Of a stretch of DNA of 64,000 nt, positions 25,264-36,640 are shown one piece after another. Position 1 is the first letter of the stretch; the number at the start of each line of letters is the position of its first letter. Under the pieces are notes generated by a model. The model was given only the letters and a program-made list of their open reading frames with translations, made no database searches and had not been told where the DNA came from. The DNA is from Todiramphus chloris collaris (Eukaryota > Chordata > Aves > Coraciiformes > Alcedinidae). The position numbers were made by a program, and so were the translations under genes. The stretch spans positions 12,926,023 through 12,990,022 of the forward strand of contig JANVCC010000040.1 of assembly GCA_025345505.1 (NCBI GenBank), in the 5' to 3' direction.

Positions 25264-25403
25264 TAGGTGACTTAGGAAGTCTGGTGACCACATACAAGTG
25301 TCTGTATAGTCTGCGACTACAATCAGGTGACTGTACAGATATATGTATGGTGTTAGGTAACTGTAGTTGCCTAACTGTAGTCACCTCCCTATAGGTGACT
25401 ACA
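25264..25403. repeat. GGTGACT-type repeats forming two abutting hairpins
   Basis: The motif AGGTGACT or a close variant recurs at 25265, 25325, 25356 (GGTAACT) and 25394, and inverted at 25380-25386. Two hairpins stand back to back. Stem one is GTTAGGTAACT (25352-25362) with AGTTGCCTAAC (25365-25375), a 2-base gap and one G-T pair. Stem two is TGTAGTCACCT (25376-25386) with AGGTGACTACA (25393-25403), a perfect 11-bp match with a 6-base loop. The arms of the two hairpins are related to each other. Confidence 0.85.
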
Positions 25404-25533
25404 AAGGCTGTATCTCTACGCTAGATCTTTACACCAAGACACGCGACATTAAAACCATTTGTACTTCTTCCCCACAACTACCACTCAGAACAAAAAGCCT
25501 TCACTTACCATAAAGGTATATATAGTTCCTAGC

Positions 25534-25600
25534 AACCAGTAACTTGGAACTAAGTACCCAGTAAGTAACTTGTAACAAAGTAACCAGTAACTAGTAACTC
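25534..25600. repeat. Decayed GTAACT tandem array
   Basis: About two and a half copies of a unit near 25 bp share ACCAGTAACT and CTAAGTA or CAAAGTA cores. Within them GTAACT or AGTAACT occurs repeatedly. The motif resembles the arms of the hairpins 130 bp to the left, which suggests a common local origin. Confidence 0.75.
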
Positions 25601-25995
25601 TCCAGCAAAGAAAATGTATCCAGTTTCAGGGCAAAAGCTTTACACAAAACTGCTACCTTATTTCCTCTGTCTGCCTTTTTTTTTGCCTGTACTGGCTTAC
25701 TTTCCTTAGTAGGTGATGTTGGTTTTCTTTGTGTTGGCATTTTTCTCAAATTACAATGAACTACCTGCACTTCTTCCACAAATCCAAACGGAAAACCAGC
25801 AGCACCACACTAAGAGAAAGGCACAACACTTCTGCTGGCTGGCCAGTCTGCACACCCAGAGCTAGAAACCAGCCCCAGCCCTCACCAGTTCTCTCCCATC
25901 TGGAGGCCAGTAAAAGGTAATCTGTGCTTCAAGCCATGAGCAGATAATGTTGGAAGATTCAACTGTTAAAACTGCAGCAATGCAATTCACCATGT

Positions 25996-26072
25996 GCCTG
26001 TGTATAAGACCAGGCTGTGCAGATGCCCGTGCAGAAGACAAGGCTGTGCAGAATGCCTGTGTAGAAGACAAA
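25996..26072. repeat. 30-bp minisatellite, array A
   Basis: Copies at 25996-26024 (29 bp), 26025-26054 (30 bp) and 26055-26072 (partial) share the unit GCCTGTGCAGAAGACAAGG followed by CTGTGCAGAAT. Because the unit is a multiple of three, the plus frame repeats CRRQGCAECL without interruption. That is a consequence of the repeat and not evidence of a gene. Confidence 0.9.
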
Positions 26073-26348
26073 CATCTCAAAGGAAAGAAAACTCTCCTCA
26101 AATTGTAAGAATAATTACAGCATCAGCAGAAAGGCGGGATAAAAAATATTTTCATCATTTTCCTGGAAAACAACCGAGTTTTCTGGTTCCTGAGGTCTTT
26201 CTGAGGTTTCCTCACTGACCCAACTTAGGTGTTTCCTTGACAGATTTGTTTTCTTACTTAGAGCTTAATCCCTCCCTCTGATGTAGTCATTCTGTCTACA
26301 ACACAATGAGCTTGAAAATACAATATATATCTACCTATATCTACACAT

Positions 26349-26427
26349 GTGCAGAATGCCTGTGCAGAAGACAAGGCTGTGTAGAAGACAAGACTGTGCA
26401 GAATGCCTGTGCAGAAGACAAGCAATA
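26349..26427. repeat. 30-bp minisatellite, array B
   Basis: The same unit as array A reappears 276 bp downstream in the same orientation: TGTGCAGAATGCCTGTGCAG, then AAGACAAGGCTGTG, a shortened copy TAGAAGACAAGACTGTG, and a further full GCCTGTGCAGAAGACAAG. The two arrays are separated by unrelated sequence. This implies either insertion into one array or a dispersed duplication. Confidence 0.9.
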
Positions 26428-26500
26428 TGAAGCAGTGGTTATGAAGATACTGTGCTATCGCAGTGCTTCCCTGCCCAGTGTTGCATTCTGTTAAGCCTCT

Positions 26501-26560
26501 AGCTCTGCCCTGTCCCTTCCCACACCTACCAGCTCTGCCCTGTACCTTCCCACACAGGCT
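26501..26560. repeat. 30-bp tandem duplication
   Basis: AGCTCTGCCCTGTCCCTTCC CACAC at 26501 is repeated at 26531 with one substitution in the first 25 bases. It lies in a C-rich stretch, 26,470-26,560. It shares the 30-bp period of the neighbouring minisatellite but not its sequence. Confidence 0.9.
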
Positions 26561-29500
26561 CCCTCCCACAGCAGGAGGAAAAGGATGGGGGTTTGACTGC
26601 ACTCTTCATCTCCTGCCCCCAGCTGCTGCTCTCTTCCCTTTTCCCCAGAAAACATGGTAGCAGAACAGAGTTGCTCTAGATCTGTAGTGAGTAGAAAACT
26701 GAGGTTCCTAGGAAGGGACAGAGGAAAGGCTTTCTTTCTCAGCTAGCAGAGAGATGAAAAAACTTTCCATTGCCATTTTGAACTGAAGCTTCTGTTGCTA
26801 TGCCCATTACTCTTGATCTGCAGCAAGATCAAAGAGAGAGGACACTTCAAAAGTGTCCCCCTGTTCCTGAAATGTACTAACCCATTGTCCAGGAAGTTCT
26901 ATGCTGACAGAACTCGGTGGGTAACGGCATTTTTCACTCAGTATCAGACTGTGGAGCTAAATGATGCTGCTCAATACTGATAACAGAGAAGGGCAAATCC
27001 TAAGAGACAGGGAAAGGGCTCAATAAGAACTCAACCAAAACGATTAAAAAAAGGAAAAAAAAAGTTTCCCTAATTCTACTGGCCAAGAAACAAGGTATTT
27101 TTTTCCATTTTGTTTTTGAAAATAAGAGTTGTAGCATTGGCACAAGCTCCAAAGGTGTGTGTGCCGAGATGTGGCTGCCATCAACAAAGGAGTCCAACCT
27201 TGCCTCTGGGGAGGTTGACAGCAAAATTCTTGTTTATCTTCAGTGAACCAAAGTCGTTACTGATATCAGTCCATTAATTTGCTGACTATAGCTGGCTGAA
27301 CAAAAGAATGGCCATGCAGACTGAAAGGAGAAAGTCAGATGGATCAGACAGCAGGATCGAAACAGAGATGTAAAATCCTGCAACATTAGAGCCAAATTAG
27401 GTGCACATCTATCCTCACAGGATTACTCCCTCATTACTGAAAACAATATTTAAATCCATCTAAGAGTAGAAAAGGCACGATTACTCTGTGTGATGTGGAA
27501 CTAATGTTATCTTTTGAGCTTTTCCCTTTAAAAAAAATTAAGTTGACAGCTCCAGTATCCCTTTTGCCAAAATTTATGATACAATTTGCTGAATTATACA
27601 AAGCCCTAGCAAGAAATGACACATATGGGATGACTTTTCATTTGAAATTGTGTTTCTTATACCAAGGTTCATCAAGCTGTTTCATATTTATTCCTCTGAT
27701 TAATGATATGTCAGAATTCTAAGTCTAGCACCAATTTATTGCTTTTTGGCAATTGGAGAATGAAATAGCTATGTAGGCAACATGCAATATTGATTTTTAT
27801 CCATCTTCTTTGAGCTCCAGCAAATGATTCCCAAATGCGCTTTGTTGTTGCAACCTAACTAAATATTACAGTCTTATTCCTGTCATGCAATAATGATGTT
27901 ACTGATGTAGCATATTTCTTAAAGAGCAACAGCCCAGTATGATTTGATGTCAGAATGAATTATAGGTTTCATATTTTAAAAATCCTACTCTTCAGTTATC
28001 TCACTCATATAGACAGATCACGTCTTCTAAAGGTTAGTGGATGTTAGTAAATTTTTGTAACCGTGCCAACTAAAATAATAATAATTACGAAGAATAAGGA
28101 TGCTTTCAACTGTTACAATAGAAAATTCAGTGTATTTGAGGATACTCCACACAGAAGAGCAGAGGTTGGAGATAATGCAAAATTTGCAAACTCACTTCAT
28201 ATATGTTGGTGTTGTATCCATCATAACACCAATCTGACAAGTGATATCTAACCCACCCACTGCTGCAGAAATAAAACAATCTGCAAAGGAAGCCTCAGCA
28301 CCAGATTTAGACCCTTGTGTTGCCAGTGTTTATAAAGATTCGTAGCATGAACTTTTCTGGGAGACAAGAAGAAATGACTATTTGCATCTGAGATATAATG
28401 ATTCAAAATAAGGCTCTGACAGCCTTTTTAATATGAGGAAAGGAATTTGATCATAATTCTAATGGGGGAAGTGAGGAAAATGTTAATTGGGAAAGATACT
28501 GACAGACTTGTGAGAAGGAAAGCAGGACTGGCTCTTGGTAAAAGGTGTGGTGCACACATGGTGAACAATGGAAAGGTGATGCTCCAGCAGGACTCGTTAG
28601 ACAACGTGTGCACACAGAGAGACTTGCTTCAGCTGAGAAGAAATGTGACTCTACGGCCAGTCAGCACTAAAAATCAACAGATAACTAACGTGTTAAGCAT
28701 CATGTTTAACATTGCAGTAGTCACATACTTTGTGTAATTCTAGAGCTACTAAGATACAGAAAAAGCAATTGGAAGAGCAAAGACAAAGAATATATCCAGA
28801 GCACACATGTTCTAAAGCTTGACCTTCCATACTCTTTAAGCAGATAAATAATGCCATGGGGGATTTCTTTCAAGCCTGTTACTGAATTTATGTGCCTTTC
28901 AGATGTTCAAAATCTCTGTGCCTACATATCTGTCTCAGAAAATATGGTTCTTAGCTGCAGCATAATTCCAGGTGTACCAACCTTTAAAATCTTCCTCATC
29001 TGGATGCTCTGATGCTTATGTGATTCAACTTTTGTACATTTTTTTATTTTCAAAAACCATCTAAGTTTTAATTAATACATAGAGTTGAGAATGTAGAGAC
29101 ATATTTCTGGCTAAGGAAGGCTAGATACACCCTCTGGAACTGTACATAAAGCACAGACTCAACCTGTGAGGAAAATAAACTTGGTTTCTTCCTGGTTAAG
29201 GACATAACACTTAGGTTTGAATTTCAACATGAAGGAAAATTCAGAAAATCAGAAATCCAAAGTGATTACATCACACATCTGTGATGGTCAATGACAAATG
29301 TTAGATATAGAGGGTATGATAATCTCATTGGTCTCCAGTCACCTCTCAGCCCTATTCTCTGTGAAAATTAAATGTTAGGAAAGGAGCTATCTAGCTGTCC
29401 ACATTCTAAAAAGCACTACTACATGGCTTACTGCTCTTTAAAGCAGGCTTGTTAGACACTTAAGTGTCGCAAGGTTGTATCCAAGGTCCACTGAATTGAA

Positions 29501-29612
29501 TGAAAAACCTCACATCGATTTCAGAAGTCTGTGTTGGACTGTGATTCATTTCAATAAGAAATAATCTGCTTTTACTTGCCCTTGTTTTATTCAATCTGCC
29601 CTTGTTTTGTGC
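26561..29612. other. Gene-free stretch with one enhancer-like part
   Basis: A perfect hairpin GGACACTT-CAA-AAGTGTCC lies at 26840-26858. The part 27,725-28,030 lacks repeats and frames and holds motifs such as GGCAATTGGAG, CATGCAATATTG and CATGCAATAATGATG. It has the look of a conserved non-coding element, but this is unverified. Overlapping frames at 27434-27722 and 28428-28737 show no domain. A 20-bp period duplication of TGCCCTTGTTTT (29577, 29597) abuts the next CR1 tail. Confidence 0.4.
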
Positions 29613-29683
29613 TGCTCTGGCAGGGGGTTGGACTCGATTATCTTCAGAAGTCCCTTCCAACCACTACCATTCTTTGATTCTCT
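29613..29683 (+). mobile_element. Short CR1 LINE tail
   Basis: About 70 bp of a CR1 3' end: GGCAGGGGGTTGGACTCGAT, TCTTCAGAAGTCCCTTCC, AACCACTACCATTCTTTGAT. Orientation is plus. It is severely 5'-truncated and starts next to the TGCCCTTGTTTT duplication. Confidence 0.9.
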
Positions 29684-32600
29684 CATTAAAGGAAAAATGA
29701 CTCATTTGTGTAGGAATTGTGAAATATTAGTGTGACAATAAGTTCATGTAGGGAATGTGTACTTCTGTTCCATTCATTCTGTGGACAAGCCATGCTGATA
29801 CTCTTACACCTTCCTTCACTGACACGTTATTAGTGTTCTAAATACTAAAATCTAAAGCTGAGGTAATCAACTGGAGGAACGTAATGCTTGACCATTTTCA
29901 ACAGCCCACTCCTTACTACAAGAAAAAAACCCTACATGATGAATTATCTTCAAGAATGATAATATAACGTTGAAGGTTTAAAAACCTTGCTACTCCTTTT
30001 TTTTTGCACAGAAATGCTTAGTTTGCACCTTTACCTCCCTCTGGTTATGTCTGCACACACTCCATCTTTCTCTGTCCTCCAGTTGAACCTCTCTTAGGTC
30101 CTGTGACTTGTGGAACCATAGTAGTGTGCCATATAAAAAAACAAAATAAAGAAAACCAGCAGTTTTCCTTTCTATCTTATTGTTATGTTGCACCATGTCA
30201 TGCCATGAAAGAAAGAAAATGAGACAGACAAGAAAATGACAGTACAGGTGGCGGAATTATTTTTCTCCTTACTTTTGAGAAGAAAACACAGCAGAAAGTC
30301 TTATTATTATAGGAAGGATGAGTGATTTATTAAAAAGCTTGTTATCAACACAAGACAGCCTGTTACCGGTGTGCTACATATTCTGCACAGTTGAAGTGTG
30401 AACAAAATTGGTAAGGCCAATTATAGCAAAAGTCTGATACACACAGACAGTAGAAACATCTCTTGATCAAAGTCAAGTTGGCAGAAAGTTTTCATGTCTG
30501 AGACCTTCACTCATCAGAAGTGGCACCAGAGATCACAAATGAAAGGTTGTAACACTGTATTAATATTTTTCATGTTGTTAATGCAACATATTGGGTAGTG
30601 TCCTGTTCTTCTACTGAGACAGGCAATTACTCGGCTTCAGTCTAAGTAAATGCCTTTCCTGACTGTATTACAACAGTGGCAAATCTTGCTTCTTTTGAGG
30701 TAGTAGCGATTGTACTTCTTTTGCTGGCTGAGAGATACCTACTCAGATAAAATCTAACTCATGTAACTGAAATTTTTGTGCGGGTGTGAATTTTTTTTGT
30801 TCTGTATGTTGTTTATTTCAGGATTGTTTTTTCCTAGTATAAGAAGTCAAATCTTGTTTGGCTTATCGGTCTATCAACAAACACAGATATCCCCTACAGC
30901 TTACTAAAAGCTCAAAAGACCTTGAATTTAGTATCCATCCCCCAAGTGTAAGAAGCTGCCCTAATGCCCTTCCTCAGTTCCTTGTAGGAAGCCCATCCTC
31001 TTTGTCATCCCACTCCACTGATGCAGTTGGTCCTCAAAGGCTGATCGAGTACTCTGCTTCCTAGGCAGAACACCTTACTACACTACCTTTCAACTGCTTT
31101 TTTCCTCTGATTATCTAAGTGATAAATACTAAACCTACAGCATTTGCTGTCATCTGTGACTAGCTTCAAGCTTCTATTGTCTGTTTTACAATGGAAGAAG
31201 AATTTGTGTGCTTGAAGATTTTGTCTATTTCTTCCAGTTCTACTAATTGGTCTAATTGAAGATTACCTCAAAGCAGTAATTTAAAGTCACAATCTCTATT
31301 TGTTCCACAAACACAGACTCCAAATCCTTTTCACTCGGTTACATTTTCCACACCTTCTTTAATAAAAAAGGCTTTCAATGACAATGTTGCATCTTGCAGA
31401 CATATTTACTGACGCGCAGAAAATCCAAGCCAGTGGTTTGATCTGTACTGCTACCCAAGCAAAACAAATGCCAGCAGTTTGGAATCCTCAAATTCATAGA
31501 ATTTAGCTCCTGATTGCATTTAACTTTTCAAAGAAACCAATTATCAACACTTTGGAGAAATTAGAGATGTTTATACTTATATAAAGTACTGAGAAGTATG
31601 GATTAGTGAAAATAAACCTTGACACACTTTATTATTTGATAGAAAGAAATGCCATATATTCTGGTTTCCTTTCACAGTGCTGTGATTGGCCCCATGTATT
31701 GAGAAGCTATTGCATTCCTGGTAAGGCTCGTCTGAGCAACAGAACCTCCTGTACCCATGCCCTGCTCTGTGGCAAGATGAGAGAGCTTAGACTCTCTAGC
31801 CTGATTTTCCTTCCTGTACACCCAGTCTTTACTCAAATCTTCATCCTATGACTTTAAGCCCCTGGGGTCCACAAAAACAAGTATTTACAGAATTAGCCTC
31901 CAAAGGAACATAACCTCCAAAATGTCATGTCTATGTGCATTCAAACCTATTGAGGAACTACAGAAAATAGTAAGGTGCTTGAAGAGTATATTGCTCAAAA
32001 TTAACTAAATCCATCTAAGAAAGCATTACTAACAAGCAAACAAATATATACACAAAATAAGTGTTCTCCAACATCTAGCACCTGAAATCCCCCCAGTGAC
32101 AGGATATATAAAGGTTAAAATGGTGGAATTTCCCAAGAGTAGTACCTGAATGAGTTTTCAGGAAGAAAAATGTTTTGATTATGCTTAAGTAATAAATCCC
32201 TGTTATTGTCAGTGAATTCACAATGTGGTCACCTGGTGGTTGATCTACCCTTTTTTTCATTTATCTCATAATATGGAGAGAAGAGGGAAAACAAAACCAC
32301 AAGAAAAGCTTTATTAAATGAATCATGTGGAAAAGACAAAAAGCAGACGCCTTTTGGGAATAAAAGCAATCCAATCTTGAAGATAGAAAACTATTTCCAA
32401 TACTTCCCAAAATGAAGTAAGAACAAGAAATCACAGCTATAACCTCATCTTTATTCATCTCCCACTATGCTACTTTATGGTTCTCCAGAAAAATCACCTA
32501 GGAACTACAGCTTATGGCAAAGAATGATTCCTACGAAACGTGTTGTACTATCAGATAAAGCATTCAAACCAATCTTTACAATGCACTAGAAGATATAATT

Positions 32601-33032
32601 TACAATGAAAAAAATACACATTTTGTTTCTAAAGGTCTGTCAGGAGGTACTATGGTCTACTCTATTTAGTCACTAGGTACATAGTTAATTAAGAAACTGT
32701 GGATCAAATCTACATTAAAATTAGCTTTACAAGTCACTCTAAAGACATGGCTAGAAGTGGGTATAAATGAAAAGGTGGAAGACCTCAGAAACTACAACAA
32801 GTATGGATACTATAAGCCATTGAAAACCTAACTGAACCTGATGCTTTTAAATATTCCTCTCGTCTTTGCTGATGTACTTCAAAAAAAAAAAAAAAAAGGC
32901 CAGCAGAATGAGAGTGGACATAATTTAAAGCTAGAGTAAGTATCTTTAATTAAGCTCTCTTTAGAATCTCTTCAGAATTAAAGCTTAAAGGGTTTAATTC
33001 TTTATTGAAAAACAGTAAGAGTGCTTACTCAC
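29684..33032. other. Gene-free AT-rich stretch
   Basis: No repeat family or RNA gene was recognised. A run of 17 A lies at 32881-32897. Frames at 29990-30196, 30858-31064, 31606-31851 and 32075-32458 have no motifs or splice support. Confidence 0.45.
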
Positions 33033-33073
33033 CATGCGGGATTTTTTCAAGTTCTTGCAGCTTTAAAAGAAAT
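33033..33073 (-). other. Candidate 41-bp exon, strong signals
   Basis: On the minus strand CTTCTTTTTATCTATAATAG, a good pyrimidine-rich acceptor, is followed by 41 bases ending in ATG|GTGAGT, a near-consensus donor. One frame reads FLLKLQELEKIPH, a coiled-coil-like piece with one leading and one trailing base. Its phase accepts the candidate exon at 39031-38985 upstream, and donates in phase to 3862-3816 downstream. The piece is too short to identify. Exons this small are uncommon, and chance is quite possible. Confidence 0.2.
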
Positions 33074-36000
33074 CTATTATAGATAAAAAGAAGCTTAAAT
33101 AGAATATATTACATCTTGCTTTTGTTTATATATGGTGAATAGTATTCAGAGAGGACCACATCTTAGACTTGCACTAATCCTTAAATAATTACTATTCATC
33201 TACTCTATGCTGGAAAAACCTCATGGAATGTGACTTTGTTCTGCCGGCTTGTCTAATCCGATTCAATTACTTCAGTTCCTTCTCCCAGAGGTCTCACATT
33301 TAGAAACTGAGCTCTGCATGTCCTCTTATCCCCCTACCATCCCCCAACAAATGGAAAAGAAAAAGTGGAAGGTAAAAAGAAAAAAATAAAGGAAGAAAAA
33401 TTAAATTGCAATGGAAATGAACTGTACTATTTTACTGTTATTATTTTGGTCCTTTCCCAAATATCAGTCCATCAATAAACATGAGAAACAGCTTGTAATT
33501 CACAAAGCCTTCGGCAACTCTGTTGTGATAAGGACAAATTGGTCTTGCCCTACAAATGCTGGAGATGGGAATAGTTCAGTGGTTTGGACCAATCTGAATG
33601 GATGGAAATCACTAAAGCCCCTGAAGCTGCAGCAAACGATGCCATTCAGCTGGCAGCACCTTGTCATCTGCATGCAGCAAGTGACGGGAATATTTCAAAC
33701 TTCCTGCACAAAGTGAACTATTTCAATCACCTGTAAAGACTTCCCTTGTCAAATAGAGCAGTGGCAGAAAACCACTAAACACTGAGGATTTTTTCTGTCC
33801 CTTCCCTCCTCCTCTTTTCAAATAACAGCCACCTGCACAGAATTAAAACTTGGATTTAAAAAGAGAATAGAATATCACAGAGAAGTGATTGTTGAACAGA
33901 AATTTCATAAGAGGAATGGCAATGGAATGGAGCAATAACAGGTATACCACATAGTATCAAACAGATACCAGAGCAGATGAGATTATGTGATCTTCTTAAG
34001 ATAAAAATGCATAGTGTTAATTAAGGAACCAGATTTCCCCTGGAAGTAAATGGTATTCAAAACAATTTTCATTGTCATTATAATTTACATTTCATTATGT
34101 ACTTTGTGGTAACTCAGAACTTTCATTGAGAAACAGTCTCAACCAGTAAAGTGCATGAATTTTGCCCACTAGGAATGAAACACTGAAATTAGAAAGGAAA
34201 GGCAGTTGTGGGCTCTTGTTACTTTACAAGGAAGTGTAATTATCACATACATTATGAAGTATGTATTTTTGAAAAGCTTTCTGTCAATTCTGCACCAGTC
34301 TTACTTGTACTTACTAAAAAAAAAAAAAAAAATCAGTTCTTCAAAACATTTAGGTTAAATGTAAATATTGCCTGGACAGACTTTTTCCTGTCTTTCCACC
34401 ATAAGAAGAAGCACTTTACCACTTGAAAATTGCACTTACAAACACGCTTATTAATTCTATTAATTAAACTAACCTTTCCCAACATAAATCTCACATCCCC
34501 AACAGAGGTGAAATCCTTTCCATCAAAGTTTGGGTTGCCAGAGAATTTGAACATTTCTGGAGCTACATACATCTCTGCTGTCCTTTTCCCCTGTGACACC
34601 AGCCTATGACACCAGCCCTGTGAAGATTTGCTGATAGCTTTTCTTTCAAAATAAGTAACATCAAATCACCAAAGCAGTTACTATTAAAACCATTCTGGAA
34701 AGTACCTACGGTGCGATTCAGAGGAGAGGGAGAATATTGCAAGGGGTGGGATAGGGCAGTGGGCACAAAAATTTCCATTAATTTCTGAAATTGATCTTTA
34801 AAGGCAGTTCAAAATCCACATTATCTGTTGAGAAAATGGCTTTTTGGGAAAAACAAACAAACAAAAAAATCCTTTCCCCCCACCCCCCAGGAACTATATG
34901 TTTTATTTAAAAATCTTCTATTCCAGGGAGCCCTTTACCTATTAGAGGGACAGTCAAAATCAGAGTTATTCAGAATGAAGAGTGTAAGGATACACTGCAT
35001 CTTATAGTCTGATTCTTGTGGAATACATCTTTTTTTCAAGGAATAACATTAAACTTGTTGAGAAAATCAGGAATGACACTCCCCATTAACTTCTTTTGGT
35101 ATATAAGAGAAAAAGTTCATTTTCTTCAGAAACAATCTTTGACCACTTTGGGGGGAAAAAAAAAAAAAAAAAAAAGAAGGTCCCTGATGACTGATCAGTG
35201 AATTCAGTACCCAGCAAACTGACAGCAGAGATCCCACATTGTTTCTGTGTGCTTACACCCGGCCTCCTCACACACAGGCACTAGTCTTAAGAGCTAAAGT
35301 AGAGGTAATGGCCAAGATGTTCTTCCATACATTTTTCACCTGCTGCACGGGATGATAACGTTACACCCCAGGACAAATTCTGTTTAGTGCCATCCTATCT
35401 AAGGAGCCGTTTCCCAAGGTAACCATGTGCCATAGGACAATTAATCACTACAGTCCAAACATGCCTGTTCTTAGCAGTCCATTTTCTTTTGGTGATCATA
35501 TTTAAATAGGAGGAACCTTTATATTTTTTTTCATTCAAGGAGGGTTTTGTTTTGTTCTGAGGATGTTTGGTTTGTTTGGTTTTTTTCGTGCATGTATGCT
35601 CGCATTTCACTCTTTGTTCTTGATTCTCAAAACTGTGTATGATGTCAAACGGCATACCACCAAATGCTTTACAAAAAACAAAAACCCACAAGTTTTTTGT
35701 GTAGGTCACTTAGAATATAACTCCATGGAAAAGTTCTGTCAAGGGGATCTTTGCCTGTCTAAAATTATTTGAATACTCAGGATGGAAAATGACTCTGAGA
35801 CAAGATGCAATTTTTATGCACAGTAGGAACTCATGGCAAACCTTTGACTTTAACTATTAATTCCACAGTAAATCTTCTTTTATATTATCTCTTTCTCAAA
35901 TGCTTTTGCACTCTCTCCTCCTTTCTATCTCTGTTTATCCCATTTTCTCCTTTCCCTCTCTTTTCTATTCCCCTTTCCTTTTTCCTCTTCTGTTTTCCCT

Positions 36001-36099
36001 TAGACTTGCATCCTCCTTATCCTCCTTTTAAATGTTGGCATCAGACATCCCCAGAGATAAATCAACACTTTCCACTCCTTCCAGGTTTTTTTTGACTGC
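33074..36099. other. Gene-free stretch with poly(A), poly(C) and polypyrimidine tracts
   Basis: Simple tracts are 17 A at 34316-34332, a C-rich tract 34876-34888, 20 A at 35156-35175, and a CT-rich tract of about 115 bases at 35888-36002. The 101-codon plus frame at 33411-33716 begins with a hydrophobic run (ILLLLFWSF) but has no further domain or splice context. No repeat family was recognised. Confidence 0.45.
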
Positions 36100-36360
36100 T
36101 GAGTGTGACACTAGGAAAGGGGAGGATTACAGTAAGTGCCAATTTGGCACTCGGAGGTAGGGAAGTTTGGCACTAGCATTATTATGCGTTCAAAGACTGT
36201 GCAGCAGTGTGGCCTCCTGTCTCTGGATTTTCTTTTCCTTTTCTTTGTAGGATTCTATAGAGTTGAAAGGCTTCTTTTTTGGCAACCCAGCTGCAGATTT
36301 TTTCATTTATAAGGTTTTGGAAGCTTATTCTTCCTATCAGAGCACGTGTAATTCACAACT
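36100..36360. promoter_or_regulatory. TTGGCACT cluster, candidate NFI-type element
   Basis: AGTGCCAA-T-TTGGCACT at 36135-36151 is a perfect inverted repeat with a one-base centre. A third TTGGCACT follows at 36167-36174. TTGGCA is the half-site of nuclear factor I, although the usual full site is TTGGC-N5-GCCAA and the arrangement here points the other way. CAGCTG and CACGTG E-boxes lie further right. There is no repeat text or long frame. The inverted repeat is seen directly; the regulatory role is inferred. Confidence 0.3.
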
Positions 36361-36379
36361 AGAGAAGAATGATGGCATA

Positions 36380-36398
36380 CCCCTCCCCCCCGCCCCCC
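36380..36398 (-). repeat. C-rich tract, G-quadruplex-prone on minus strand
   Basis: CCCCTCCCCCCCGCCCCCC gives, on the minus strand, G-runs of 6, 7 and 4 separated by single bases. This can supply four tracts of three G with short loops. Confidence 0.85.
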
Positions 36399-36574
36399 AA
36401 CTTTCTCCCATACCTTAATCTGTTTGAACTTACTGCAAGTGTACGGTGCTCAGAAGCACTTGTTAAAAACAATATGCTGACAGATTTGCACTCTCTTGGC
36501 AAGCCAGCTGATGCTCCATTATTATTCTCTGCACTTGAGTCATGACTAGGTAATAAAATGGCCACTCCATGATA

Positions 36575-36640
36575 AGCATTATAGAAACATATAGAGACAC
36601 AGAGGCTGTTCCAGCCCCAAAGAGCTCACAATCTAAACTG
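36575..36640. repeat. Probable ancient amniote interspersed repeat remnant
   Basis: The text ATAGAAACATATAGAGACAC followed by GCTGTTCCAGCCCCAAAGAG and CTCACAATCTAAAC matches a motif I know from old interspersed repeats in amniotes (GTCCCTGCCCCAAAGAGCTT and so on). I cannot assign the family from sequence alone. Confidence 0.45.

Noticed and set aside
25511..25640. Minus-strand exon ending at ATG|GTAAGTGAA near 25510
   Set aside because: The open frame is made almost entirely by the GTAACT tandem array, giving repeated SYWLL-type text.
25994..26602. Plus ORF with CRRQGCAECL repeats and the opposing minus ORF
   Set aside because: Both are consequences of a 30-bp repeat whose length is a multiple of three.
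33411..33716. 101-codon plus ORF with a signal-peptide-like start
   Set aside because: The hydrophobic start is followed by no domain, and neither splice context nor a promoter is visible. It is most likely chance.
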